Notes under the pieces: generated by a model
Told to the model about the DNA's origin: nothing
The model's input: only the letters and a program-made list of their open reading frames with translations
The model's database searches: none
Part shown: piece after piece, positions 42,421 through 50,671 of the stretch
How the letters are laid out: every line of letters starts with the position of its first letter
How positions within the stretch are numbered: position 1 is the first letter of the stretch
Source of the DNA: Planctomycetaceae bacterium
Lineage (GTDB): Bacteria; Planctomycetota; Planctomycetia; Pirellulales; UBA1268
DNA length: 53,596 bases
Direction of reading: 5' to 3'
Assembly (NCBI GenBank): GCA_947449135.1
Contig: CANFQO010000015.1
Span: forward strand, 1-53,596
Program-made: the position numbers and the translations under genes

Positions 42421-44941
42421 GCACGACCTGCTTCGTCGGACCGGGCACCACGTGCGGCGTCGGCAGGGCATCGCTGCCGGGATCAGACTTCACCTTGCGC
42501 CGTCCCTCGCGGAGCGCCTTCTTCTTTTCGATCCGCAGCACGCTCCAGCTAAAAACGGCGCCAAGCGGCCCCGACAACAGCGCCGGCATGAAGACAAGGT
42601 TGCCGACCAGCGCGATCGTGAGCATCGCCAGCATCATGTGGCCGAATCGCTGGGTCGGACCGAACGGTGAGAGGGAGAAGACGGAAAGCCCGATGCCAAT
42701 CACGCCCCAACTCTGGTACATCGCCCGCGCGCAGCCCTTGTAGGCAAGCATCGTCGCCTGTTTGCGGTCGAGCCCGTCGGCGATGCCCTTGCGGAACCAG
42801 AGCATGAAGTGCACGACGTCGTCCACGGTCACGCCGAGCGCCACGCTTGGTGCCATCACGGTACCGATGTCGATCAGCAGCGTCCCGGCATCGAGCGACT
42901 TGAGTAAGGCGTGAGCCCAGCCCATGCTGCCAAACACCATCAGGGCCGGGAATGCGGCCGGCAGCAGCAGCACGAGCCCTGCGGATGCCGCCCTGCAGAG
43001 AATGATCATCACCGCGACGATGATCGCAAAGTCGTATATGAATCCGATGGTCAGACCGTCGAGTAGCGAGTGCTGTGCCTTGTAGACCAGCGGCACCAGT
43101 CCCGTGTAGTCGACCGACACGCCCTTCACCCCCTCGGTGTCGAGATCGGCGAGGATCGGATCGATCTTCGACTGCAGGTCCCGCTTGAAGAGGGCGTAAT
43201 CGACCTCCTTGACCGCGCTGACCCGGGCGCTGATCCGCCAGAGTTCCTGCTTCGTGCCGTCAGGAAGTTCCGCCTCACGGAGATAGTCGCCGTCGAGAAA
43301 ATCCTGGCGATGTGCCGTGAGCCGCCGGTTGAGCACACTTCGCTTCGTTCGGGAGCCAAAGCCGATGGCCCGGGCCGCGGCACCGCCGATTCCATCACTT
43401 CCGTCACCAACGTCGAGGCTGCGTCCGAACGTCACCGTGGAGAGTGAACTCCCCACCTCGTCGAGGTCGCCGATCGACTTTTGGATGGAACCGACCAGTT
43501 CCATCCGTTCCAGAAAGGTGAGCGGGCATGTCTCATCGTCAACCCGGACGAGGATTTCCATCGGCACGAGCGGGCCGAGGTGCTTCTCCAGCCAGTGGTA
43601 ATCCTGTCGGATGCGGGCCTTGGATGAGAACAGTCGCATGAGTTGCACGCTGCTCTCGACCTGCGTGAGACCGTAGCCCACGCCGACCATGACGAGCAGG
43701 CAGACCGTGGTGACCAGCCCATTGTGCTGGGTGATCCACTGCCCGACGCCCCACCAGGGGCTCGACTCGATCGGCTTCCAATTGTCGCTGGTCTCGTCAT
43801 CGGCAAGCTTGCCGAGCTTGAGCTTCGGCGGGAACAGTTCGAGGGCGGCAGGCATGAAGAAGACAAGAATCAGAAAGCTCACCACCACGCCGATCGCCGA
43901 GAAGATGCCGAACATTCTGATCGGCACAAGTTCGCTGACGGCGAGCGTCGCCAGACCGATCGCCGTCGTGCCGGTGGCGAGCGTGAGCGGCAGCAGGGCG
44001 TGGTGGACGGACCGGCCCGCGGCCCCCTCGACCACGCCGGTCTCGGCAAGCTGATCACGGTAGTAATTGGCGAGGTGGATCGCACCGCTCGTCGTGGCCA
44101 CGTAGACCAGAGAGGGCATGGTCAGCAGGATGGCGTCGACGGGATATCCCGAATACCAGACGACGGCGAGGCTGGCGAACATGCTGTAGACGCCCGAGGC
44201 CAGCACCATGGCCACCAGCGTCTTGCTCTTGAGGCTCCACCAACTCACGATGAATCCGACCACGAGCGACAGGCCGAAGAGGATCGTCACGCTGGTCTGG
44301 CCGGCTCGGTCGATCGATACGTTGTCGACGGGGGGCCCACCCATGTGCAGCGTCGCTTCAGGGATTCCGCACTCACTGGTGGCGACCTCCTTGATGAGGT
44401 CCAGCGCCCCGTGCAGGTTGGCCCGGGCCGCGTCCGAGAGTGTCAGCACGAGGCAGGTCTGTCGCGTGTCGAGGTCGTCTGCCTCGCTTCCGGCCGCCAC
44501 GCCCTGGGCTGACGGGCCGATGATTGCCCCGGTGAGCCTGGAAATCGCCTCCTCGCGATCGAGGTTCAGCGGCTCTTGTGTCATCCGTTCAACGGCCCGT
44601 GGGCCGGTTTGGGCTGACTTAAAATAGAGCTGCCGTTCGATCCGGGAGGCTTCTTCGGGGGGCGGCAACAGCTTCTGGGCGAGCAGTTCGAGACGGGGGT
44701 CGGCCATGGTGCAGCCGTCCCAGCTAATCAGGACGAACTCTTCACCCTGGAAGTTCCGCCTGAAAAAGCGGTAGGTCTGGGTTTCCGGGTATTCGAGGGG
44801 CAGCCAGCCCTTCACGTCATTGCGGTTATTTCCCTTGGCCTTGATCGCCCCGACGATCACCAGAGGCAACAGGAAGATCAGGATCGCCATGATCCAGACG
44901 CTGTTCCGCTGGTAGAAGTTCGTGCCGGGTTTCGACATCAT
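42413..44941 (-). CDS. MMPL/RND-family transporter
   Basis: The 842-residue protein is an RND-superfamily exporter of the MMPL/HAE3 type. One N-terminal helix (SVWIMAILIFLLPLVIVGA) and a periplasmic domain are followed by a five-helix block (SVTILFGLSLVVGFIVSW onward). A second periplasmic domain and a second helix block follow (IIVAVMIILCRAASAGLVLL; VALGVTVDDVVHFMLWF, with the conserved Asp pair). Substrates of this class are often lipids or hydrophobic compounds, driven by protons. The start is one of two adjacent ATGs at 44941 and 44938. It is followed by rlmI with an eight-base overlap. The 241-base upstream spacer holds a repeated GGTTTTCC word. Confidence 0.88.
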   Translation of the reverse strand: MMSKPGTNFYQRNSVWIMAILIFLLPLVIVGAIKAKGNNRNDVKGWLPLEYPETQTYRFFRRNFQGEEFVLISWDGCTMADPRLELLAQKLLPPPEEASRIERQLYFKSAQTGPRAVERMTQEPLNLDREEAISRLTGAIIGPSAQGVAAGSEADDLDTRQTCLVLTLSDAARANLHGALDLIKEVATSECGIPEATLHMGGPPVDNVSIDRAGQTSVTILFGLSLVVGFIVSWWSLKSKTLVAMVLASGVYSMFASLAVVWYSGYPVDAILLTMPSLVYVATTSGAIHLANYYRDQLAETGVVEGAAGRSVHHALLPLTLATGTTAIGLATLAVSELVPIRMFGIFSAIGVVVSFLILVFFMPAALELFPPKLKLGKLADDETSDNWKPIESSPWWGVGQWITQHNGLVTTVCLLVMVGVGYGLTQVESSVQLMRLFSSKARIRQDYHWLEKHLGPLVPMEILVRVDDETCPLTFLERMELVGSIQKSIGDLDEVGSSLSTVTFGRSLDVGDGSDGIGGAAARAIGFGSRTKRSVLNRRLTAHRQDFLDGDYLREAELPDGTKQELWRISARVSAVKEVDYALFKRDLQSKIDPILADLDTEGVKGVSVDYTGLVPLVYKAQHSLLDGLTIGFIYDFAIIVAVMIILCRAASAGLVLLLPAAFPALMVFGSMGWAHALLKSLDAGTLLIDIGTVMAPSVALGVTVDDVVHFMLWFRKGIADGLDRKQATMLAYKGCARAMYQSWGVIGIGLSVFSLSPFGPTQRFGHMMLAMLTIALVGNLVFMPALLSGPLGAVFSWSVLRIEKKKALREGRRKVKSDPGSDALPTPHVVPGPTKQVVHA

Positions 44942-44978
44942 GGCGTCCAGGCAGGGGTTTCGTAGCAATCCGTCCGAT

Positions 44979-45124
44979 GGTTTTCCGTCAGCTAGCCCCT
45001 CAACCGTACAGGGGTTTTCCCGGCCAGTCCATATCGTTCGCTGGTCTCAGGGACGGTTTTCCACACGTGTCGGATGACGTAAGTGGTTTCCAGAGAACAC
45101 TTTCCGCCGACAACAGTTGTTTCC
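44979..45124 (-). repeat. Repeated GGTTTTCC words upstream of the RND gene
   Basis: GGTTTTCC occurs at 44979-44986, 45013-45020 and 45055-45062, with close variants GGTTTCC at 45085-45091 and GTTTCCC at 45118-45124. On the coding strand these read GGAAAACC. Spacing is 30-42 bases, three to four helical turns. They fill the spacer 44942-45182, which also has a run of nine C at 45150-45158. An operator array is possible; chance cannot be excluded. Confidence 0.35.
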
Positions 45125-45182
45125 CAGACGATACAAACCCGAGAATCCTCCCCCCCCCACCGCATGCACCCTTCGCCAGGTG

Positions 45183-46484
45183 CTAGCCAGGTGGTGCCCG
45201 GTCGGCCGCCTCAAAGCCGCAGGATTTGTGGGAACCGTCGCAAAAGGGACGGTTCTGCGTCTGGCCGCAGCGGCAGAGTGCCACGGCCCGTTTCCCGGCC
45301 GGGAGCGGAAACGCCTCTCCACGGTGATCCGTGACGCGAAGGCAAAGGCCCTGGAACTGCTCGTCGGTCGGCATTTCGACCACGAGCGGGCCGTGCTCCC
45401 GGCACCGGATCGTCAGGCTGTCGCGAGGCAGGGGCCGCGGACGGGGCGGCTGCCTGGAAGTCCACCACCAGAGCGTCGCCGCCAGAGCCAGGAGTACGAG
45501 CGACACCAGTTGTGAGATCGACAGCGGCGTGCCGAGGGCGGGCGGCTCGTCAACACGGATCGCCTCCAGCAGGAGCCGGGAAATCGGATGGAGGGTGAGA
45601 GCCAATGCAAACACCTGGCCATCCCGCCGTGCCAGCGGCGTGGCCGAGGCCGCACACAAAAGCGTTGCAAGAACGGCGGCGTCGATCGCGGCATACAACT
45701 GCGCCGGATGCACGGGCAGGCTCCACGGTATGCCGCCCGTCGCCGGCGTGGCCGGCAAAAGGCCTCGCGAAAATTGGTCGAGCCAGGGGGGGCTCTCCGG
45801 CGGAAACTGCACCGCCCATGGCAGGTCGCAGGGCCCGCCGTAGCAGCAGCCGTTGAGGAAGCAGCCGATCCGGCCGATGGCCAGCCCCACCAGCAAGCCC
45901 GGCGCGACGCAGTCGGCCAGCCGGGGCAGCGACAGGCCGCGGCGGCTGGCAAACCGCCAGGTCGCCAATGCCGCCGTCGGCAGAGACCCGAAGACCACCA
46001 GTCCGCCGGCCGCGACGTTGAGCACGGCCCCGATCGTCTCCGGCCATGTCCGGCCCGCGGCAAAAAACTGATCGTGGTACTCGATCACGTAGAAGAGCCT
46101 GGCGCCGACAATCCCCCAGAGGAAAATCTCCATCCCCAGTGCCAGGATCGTATCGGCGTCGAATCCCATCCTGCGGCCCCGCACGATCGACAGCCACGCA
46201 CCGGCCGTCGCGGCCAAAAGCAGCATCGCCCCGTAGCCCCGCACCGGCACTCCCTGCCCATCGTCGAGGGCCGGCATGAGCCAGAGGATCGCTGCCGCCA
46301 CGATCGCCAGTGGCAGGCCGAGCGTTTCGATCGCCGCTCTCCAGCCGTGCACAGTGGCGGTTCGCTTCAGCATCACGACCGCCGCGATCCCCCACACGAC
46401 CATCAAGACCCCAAAGCCCGCCAGTGGCAGCGACACCCCGCCCAGCGTGATCCGTGTCGGAATATGGAAGAGCGTGGAAAGCAT
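45183..46484 (-). CDS. Prolipoprotein diacylglyceryl transferase-like protein fused to a CDGSH iron-sulfur domain
   Basis: The 433-residue protein has an Lgt-like membrane part (residues 1-345). Its signature GRIGCFLNGCCYGGPCDLP and the later HPAQLYAAIDA are typical of this family, which transfers diacylglycerol to lipoprotein cysteines. After a short linker (SRQPPRPRPLPRDS), residues about 360-433 form a CDGSH domain. CRCGQTQNRPFCDGSH supplies three cysteines and one histidine (C404, C406, C415, H419) for a 2Fe-2S cluster. The fused order is unusual. If topology is as in Lgt, the cluster would be on one defined face of the membrane. The start overlaps the panC stop (TGATG), so it belongs to the folK-panC run. 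Confidence 0.88.
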   Translation of the reverse strand: MLSTLFHIPTRITLGGVSLPLAGFGVLMVVWGIAAVVMLKRTATVHGWRAAIETLGLPLAIVAAAILWLMPALDDGQGVPVRGYGAMLLLAATAGAWLSIVRGRRMGFDADTILALGMEIFLWGIVGARLFYVIEYHDQFFAAGRTWPETIGAVLNVAAGGLVVFGSLPTAALATWRFASRRGLSLPRLADCVAPGLLVGLAIGRIGCFLNGCCYGGPCDLPWAVQFPPESPPWLDQFSRGLLPATPATGGIPWSLPVHPAQLYAAIDAAVLATLLCAASATPLARRDGQVFALALTLHPISRLLLEAIRVDEPPALGTPLSISQLVSLVLLALAATLWWWTSRQPPRPRPLPRDSLTIRCREHGPLVVEMPTDEQFQGLCLRVTDHRGEAFPLPAGKRAVALCRCGQTQNRPFCDGSHKSCGFEAADRAPPG

Positions 46485-47356
46485 CAGGTCTCAGCGCCTC
46501 GCTCCGGAGAGCCGCGAGTGGGAAGTTCCATGTTGTCGATGAGCCGTGTTGAGCCCAGGCGGCCGGCCACCAGCGCGATCGCCCGTGTCGCGTTCTTGGG
46601 GAGAGGGTCGAGTGACTCCGGATCAGCGAGCGCGGCATAGTCGATGACGACGCCGTGGCTCGACAATGTTTCTCGCATCGTTCGCTCAATGGTGGCGGTA
46701 TCAGCACCGGCCGACCAGAGTTCTGCCGCCCGGTGGAGACTCTCGGAGAGCGCGACGGCGCGGGGGCGATCGGCCACGGAGAGATAGGCATTCCGCGAAC
46801 TCATCGCGAGGCCATCGGGCTCGCGCATCGTGGGGCAGACGACGATCCCGATCGGCAGACCGAGATCGCGAACCATTCGCTTCACCACGAGCGACTGCTG
46901 CCAATCTTTGGCACCGAAGTAGGCCACGTCCGCAGGCACGGCCAGGAAGAGCTTGCAGACCACGGTTGCCACGCCATCGAAGTGGCCAGGTCGCTGCTCG
47001 CCCTCGAATCGCACCGCTGGCCCGCCCACGACGATCCGAGTGGCATCCCCCGGTGGATACACGGACGATGCCTCCGGCGCATAAATCCACCTCACGCCAT
47101 GGGCTGCGAGCAGCGCCGTGTCAGCGGCGAGCGTTCGCGGATAGCGTGTGAAGTCTTCCTGCGGGCCAAACTGTGTCGGGTTCACGAAGATCGAGACCAC
47201 GACGACGTCGCATTCACGGGACGCCCGGGCCACCAGGCTTGCATGGCCGGCGTGCAGCGCTCCCATCGTGGGCACAAATCCCACTCGCTGACCCGCGGCC
47301 CGCGCCTCGTGAACGAGCGCCCGCATGTGATCGGGATCGTGGACGACCTGCTGCAT
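46484..47356 (-). CDS. panC: Pantoate-beta-alanine ligase
   Basis: The 290-residue enzyme joins pantoate and beta-alanine with ATP to give pantothenate, the coenzyme A precursor. The HIGH-like motif is in VGFVPTMGALHAGHASLV. VSIFVNPTQFGPQEDF, YFGAKDWQQ and MSSRNAYLS are the other family blocks, all intact and in order. The ATG at 47356 shares its A with the folK-fusion stop (TGATG), which supports translational coupling; a GTG one codon upstream is less likely. It ends in the same kind of overlap with the lgt-CDGSH gene. Confidence 0.95.
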   Translation of the reverse strand: MQQVVHDPDHMRALVHEARAAGQRVGFVPTMGALHAGHASLVARASRECDVVVVSIFVNPTQFGPQEDFTRYPRTLAADTALLAAHGVRWIYAPEASSVYPPGDATRIVVGGPAVRFEGEQRPGHFDGVATVVCKLFLAVPADVAYFGAKDWQQSLVVKRMVRDLGLPIGIVVCPTMREPDGLAMSSRNAYLSVADRPRAVALSESLHRAAELWSAGADTATIERTMRETLSSHGVVIDYAALADPESLDPLPKNATRAIALVAGRLGSTRLIDNMELPTRGSPERGAET

Positions 47357-48504
47357 CACGCCATCGCCTCGACGGCGGCAACCGCTTCCTGTACCGCCCG
47401 GCCGAGATCTCCTGCGTCGATCGTCACCACTGCCCGCGGCATCATGGTGGAGGCGGGATCCTGGTGGCGGAGGACGCTGGTGATCCGGTTTTGCAAACGC
47501 AGGAGCCTGGCCACGGAATCATTTGCGTCTGCACAGACCGCCGTGCCCGACTGACGGCCGGAAGCAGTCCCACCCGTCGGCCCGAGCATCAGATCATCGC
47601 TGAGAGCACTGCGGTCGACATCATGACGGGCACGACAGGCAATCCGTTCCTCGAGCACCTCCGGAGAGGCGACGAGCAAAATGGCGACCTGCGGCGACAC
47701 AGTCGTGGCCGCAAGCCCTGTGAAGAATGAGGCGAATCGACGGAGTGGCTCGCAACCGAGTGCTTCGGCGGCCGCCAGTTGTACGGTGTGCAGCCAGTAG
47801 TCCGAGACAGTTCCGTGGGGATCTGCCGCCCCTCGTGTGGCCCGCAGCGGCTTCGCGCAGGCCTCGGCCGCCTGTTCCCACGAAATCTCGTCCATGGGGC
47901 ATTCCTGTGCTGCGAGACCAGTGATCCGCGCATATTCGCGAGGGGCATGCACCAGTCGTGCGAGCGTGGCGTCCGCGATCGCCGACGCCACTTCCGGCGC
48001 TCCCGAACCGGGGACGCCAACGACCGCCACGTATGGATGCGGCGACGAGATGCTCTCAAGCAGGCTCTCCAGCGTGCAGGCCGCCAGCGGATGCACCAAA
48101 TCCGGTGCGATCTCCACGCAGGGTTCAAGCACAAACCGTCTGGTCACCATTCGGGGATGGGGCAGCGTCAGCGATTGGGTATCGAGGACCACGTCGTCGT
48201 AGAGCAGCAGGTCGAGGTCGACCGTTCGGGGCCCCCACCGCTCGCCGCGTTCCCGATGGAGTGTGTTTTCCACCGCCGCCAGCATGCCGAGCAAGTCATG
48301 TGGGGCGAGATCGGTCTCAATCAGGCAGGCGCTGTTGAGAAACACGCCCTGGCCCGGCGGACCTCCGATCGGTCGCGTATCGCGGTAGCGGCTCACACTC
48401 ACCAGCGTGACGCCCGGCATGAACCGCAACAGTTCCACCGCTCGATCGAGAAAATCACGCCGTTTTCCGACGTTGGAACCACATCCGACGAGGCATCGTG
48501 CCAT
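47356..48504 (-). CDS. folK: FolK fused to a deoxynucleoside-kinase-like domain with a broken P-loop
   Basis: The 382-residue protein has an intact HPPK/FolK domain (1-150), which transfers pyrophosphate to the pterin in folate synthesis. LVGCGSNVG, GERWGPRTVDLDLLLYDD and LPHPRMVTRRFVL are present. Residues about 157-382 resemble the deoxynucleoside kinase family (YVAVVGVPGSGAPEVASAI; VAILLVASPEVLEERIACR). The Walker A Lys is A169 and the next Ser/Thr is P170, so ATP phosphate binding is probably lost. It opens the three-gene overlapping run with panC and lgt-CDGSH. GGAGG at 48516-48520 read on the opposite strand is not a ribosome site for this gene. Confidence 0.85.
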   Translation of the reverse strand: MARCLVGCGSNVGKRRDFLDRAVELLRFMPGVTLVSVSRYRDTRPIGGPPGQGVFLNSACLIETDLAPHDLLGMLAAVENTLHRERGERWGPRTVDLDLLLYDDVVLDTQSLTLPHPRMVTRRFVLEPCVEIAPDLVHPLAACTLESLLESISSPHPYVAVVGVPGSGAPEVASAIADATLARLVHAPREYARITGLAAQECPMDEISWEQAAEACAKPLRATRGAADPHGTVSDYWLHTVQLAAAEALGCEPLRRFASFFTGLAATTVSPQVAILLVASPEVLEERIACRARHDVDRSALSDDLMLGPTGGTASGRQSGTAVCADANDSVARLLRLQNRITSVLRHQDPASTMMPRAVVTIDAGDLGRAVQEAVAAVEAMA

Positions 48505-48916
48505 AGCGTTTCATACCAGGAGGCAAACCGCGGGGATTCTACTCATCTCCCACCCTCCCGGAAAAACACCACCTCACGATCTGGCCGCAAAACCCCGCAA
48601 AAAGCCGTCACTCCCAGCAGACCATCTCCAGCAGACCATCGTTCGAAACCGGGGGGACATCCAGGCCACGACAAAAGTCGCCGACTGTCGCTCCCTCCAG
48701 TCGTCGCCCCCGAAATATTCGAAACGATGGTTGTTTTGGCGATCATCGATTCGCCACAGGGAACTCGTTTTCGTGACCTTCCTGTCAGCGAAGCACAAGC
48801 ACCTGATGGGGGGTCATTCTGTGAAGCGTGTCGGAGAAGTCAAGGACGGTTCATCGCCCCCGATGCGCATGCAAAAAGTCACCCGCGAAACCGCCGAAGA
48901 ATTCAACGTTCCGTTC
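48505..48916. other. Divergent spacer with tandem repeat and a small open frame
   Basis: This is the left part of a 513-base spacer between divergent genes. A 14-base unit CCAGCAGACCATCT is repeated in tandem at 48614-48641 with one change. A 41-codon frame at 48806-48931 (start ATG GGG, end FQKYF) is possible but has no strong ribosome site or recognised similarity, so I do not call it a gene. Base composition is less GC-rich than the flanks, fitting two promoters. Confidence 0.45.
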
Positions 48917-48996
48917 CAAAAATATTTTTGACAGCGGTGCAAGCATTGTCGAAACCGTTTCGAGATGGTGTGCTTGTGTCGTGCAAACACCGCTGT
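48917..48996 (+). promoter_or_regulatory. A/T palindrome and long nested hairpin upstream of the CPBP protease gene
   Basis: CAAAAATATTTTTG (48917-48930) is a perfect 14-base palindrome. Directly after it, ACAGCGGTG (48931-48939) pairs with CACCGCTGT (48988-48996). Inside, CAAGCA (48940-48945) pairs with TGCTTG (48971-48976), and TCGAAA (48949-48954) pairs with TTTCGA (48958-48963). The three stacked stems end 21 bases before the ATG at 49018. A regulatory leader RNA or a repressor site is plausible. Confidence 0.5.
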
Positions 48997-49017
48997 TCAC
49001 AGCATGGCAAGCGACCC

Positions 49018-49962
49018 ATGACACGCCTTCCATCGAATCATGACAGACTCTCGCGTGAAGGCGGGGGATATTCCGCTGATGCAGCACGGGAGCGGAACGA
49101 TTCGCTGTCCGAAGCCGGCGAGGCAGACGGAATGCCGCTGGGAGAACCGTTCCCGGTGGTGCCGCAGGCAAACGGAGAGGGCAAGGACACAGAAGCCCTG
49201 GAATACCCGTCGGGCGACGGACACTTGCCCGCTGTCGAAAGCTACTGGCAACTCTCCAGCACGCCACTGACGAGCCTGTTGTTCACGCTGCCGTTGGTGC
49301 TGGCCTACGAGGGCGGCGTGTTGCTGCTGGGCCGCGGTTCTCCCCGCAACGGTGCCGATGTCTGGCTCCGCCATCTGCTGGATGCCCTGGGATTTGGCCA
49401 ATATTTCCTGCTCCCGCTGCTCACCGTGGCAGGGCTTCTGGCCTGGCAGTTTCTGGCGCACGACCGCTGGAGGGTGAGCGTGGCGGCGCTCCCGGGCATG
49501 GCGGCCGAATGCGTGCTCTGGGCCGTCGTCCTTGTCGGCATAGCCCGATTGCAGCAGAATCTCTGGCCGTTCCGTCCGGGGGCCCTGCAGTGGGAATTCC
49601 TGCAGGTGTCGATCGACGCGGAAGCCGGTTGGCAGACGATGCTGGCGAGGCTTATCGGCTACTGTGGCGCAGGCCTCTACGAGGAGGTGCTGTTTCGGCT
49701 GCTCATGCTGCCGATTGCCGTCTGGGCATTCGAACGACTGGGATGCTCGACGATCGCCGCCGGTCTCTGGGCGATTCTGCTGTCAAGCCTGCTCTTCAGT
49801 GCCGCCCACTACATCGGTCCGCTTGGCGATACCTTCGCCGTCTATAGTTTCACCTTCCGTGCCGTGGCCGGCTTGTTTTTCGCGATCTTATTCCTGCTCC
49901 GCGGCTTCGGCATCGCAGCCGGCACGCATTTTTTCTACGACCTTCTCGTGGGGCTGGCTTAG
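49018..49962 (+). CDS. CPBP-family intramembrane metalloprotease
   Basis: The 314-residue membrane protein matches the CPBP (CAAX-protease and bacteriocin-processing) family. Catalytic residues are visible: E222-E223 and R227 in LYEEVLFRLL, H264 in FSAAHY and H304 in AGTHFFYD. About seven helices begin at LTSLLFTLPLVLAYEGGVLL, after a polar N-terminal region of about 80 residues. Family members are glutamic-type intramembrane proteases; the substrate is unknown. The ATG at 49018 is tentative; ATG at 49132 gives a shorter N-terminus and neither has a good ribosome site. A much longer in-frame extension is antisense to the folK gene and is rejected. Confidence 0.85.
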   Translation: MTRLPSNHDRLSREGGGYSADAARERNDSLSEAGEADGMPLGEPFPVVPQANGEGKDTEALEYPSGDGHLPAVESYWQLSSTPLTSLLFTLPLVLAYEGGVLLLGRGSPRNGADVWLRHLLDALGFGQYFLLPLLTVAGLLAWQFLAHDRWRVSVAALPGMAAECVLWAVVLVGIARLQQNLWPFRPGALQWEFLQVSIDAEAGWQTMLARLIGYCGAGLYEEVLFRLLMLPIAVWAFERLGCSTIAAGLWAILLSSLLFSAAHYIGPLGDTFAVYSFTFRAVAGLFFAILFLLRGFGIAAGTHFFYDLLVGLA

Positions 49963-49990
49963 TTCCTGGGAAAAGATCTTTGCACCTGCC

Positions 49991-50020
49991 TTGGTGACGG
50001 ATGCGGCCACGATCTATAAT
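49991..50020 (+). promoter_or_regulatory. Sigma70-like promoter for the DUF2617-like gene
   Basis: TTGGTG (49991-49996) and a perfect TATAAT (50015-50020) are separated by 18 bases. The predicted transcription start, near 50027, leaves a leader of about 70 bases before the proposed GTG start at 50099. The site begins 28 bases after the CPBP stop, so the next gene need not depend on read-through. Confidence 0.55.
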
Positions 50021-50098
50021 CGAGTCGTGGCAATTGTCCGTGGAGAGGTCGTTTGCGGCGGCTTGTCTCGTGGCGCCCGTTTCGTGGAGTGGTATGTC

Positions 50099-50638
50099 GT
50101 GCTGTCGGCTCGTCCCAAGGTCGCCGAATTGGTCTTCCAGCTCTATGGGCGGGTTCTGCACCCGGAGCTTTTTGAGATTCATGCATCCCGCACGATCGAC
50201 CGTGGGGAGTATTCGGTGGTTGTGGCAATCACCGATGCCGGCCATCTTGTGACCTGGCGGAAGGATGGCCTGACGCTGACCGAGGTGGCTGCGGGCGCGG
50301 GCCAGCCACTCCCCCAAAAACGGAGGCTGCTCTCCCATCGCATCACCGGCGAGCGGAGTGACCGGATGGAATGTCGCGGGGGCGTCTGCTATCAGATGAG
50401 TTTCCAACTGGAGCGGGTCGCTCCGGAGGTGTTCTGGTCATTCCAGGGTGAACTTGCCACCGAGGGCCGCAAGCACGGACTCCTTCACCATTTCAGCTCG
50501 TCTGGGCGATTGGCGACCGGCGCGCTGAGCTGGATCGACGTAGAAACCCGAGCCAGGAGCATTTCACTCCAGGCGTTCCACACGTTTCCTGACGATCACG
50601 CGATCGTGAAGAGCCAGTCGCTCTTCGAACTGACCTGA
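50099..50638 (+). CDS. DUF2617-like protein
   Basis: The 179-residue protein resembles DUF2617, seen mainly in Planctomycetes and Actinobacteria: PKVAELVFQLYGRVLHPELFEI, quoted as VFQLYGRVLHPELF, then YSVVVAITDAGHLVTW and LSHRITGERSDRM. Function is unknown. It is soluble with no signal peptide. The GTG at 50099 is preferred because GGAG lies nine bases upstream, a TATAAT promoter sits at a fitting distance, and the family-like region begins at once. A longer in-frame start further upstream would lie before the predicted transcription start. A receiver-domain gene follows after 33 bases. Confidence 0.65.
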   Translation: MLSARPKVAELVFQLYGRVLHPELFEIHASRTIDRGEYSVVVAITDAGHLVTWRKDGLTLTEVAAGAGQPLPQKRRLLSHRITGERSDRMECRGGVCYQMSFQLERVAPEVFWSFQGELATEGRKHGLLHHFSSSGRLATGALSWIDVETRARSISLQAFHTFPDDHAIVKSQSLFELT

Positions 50639-50671
50639 TCCCCTTCGTCCTCCCTCGCAAACCTCTGCCCG

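Noticed and set aside
45150..45158. Run of nine C bases
   Set aside because: It is in non-coding DNA and disrupts no frame; it may be simple slippage or a sequencing length error and carries no clear signal.
48806..48931. 41-codon open frame in the spacer before the CPBP gene
   Set aside because: There is no good ribosome site and no recognised similarity, and its end runs into the palindrome and hairpin block. Kept only as a note.
47779..49017. N-terminal extension of the CPBP protease gene
   Set aside because: It runs antisense through most of the folK-fusion gene and across a spacer with palindromes; the family domain needs none of it.
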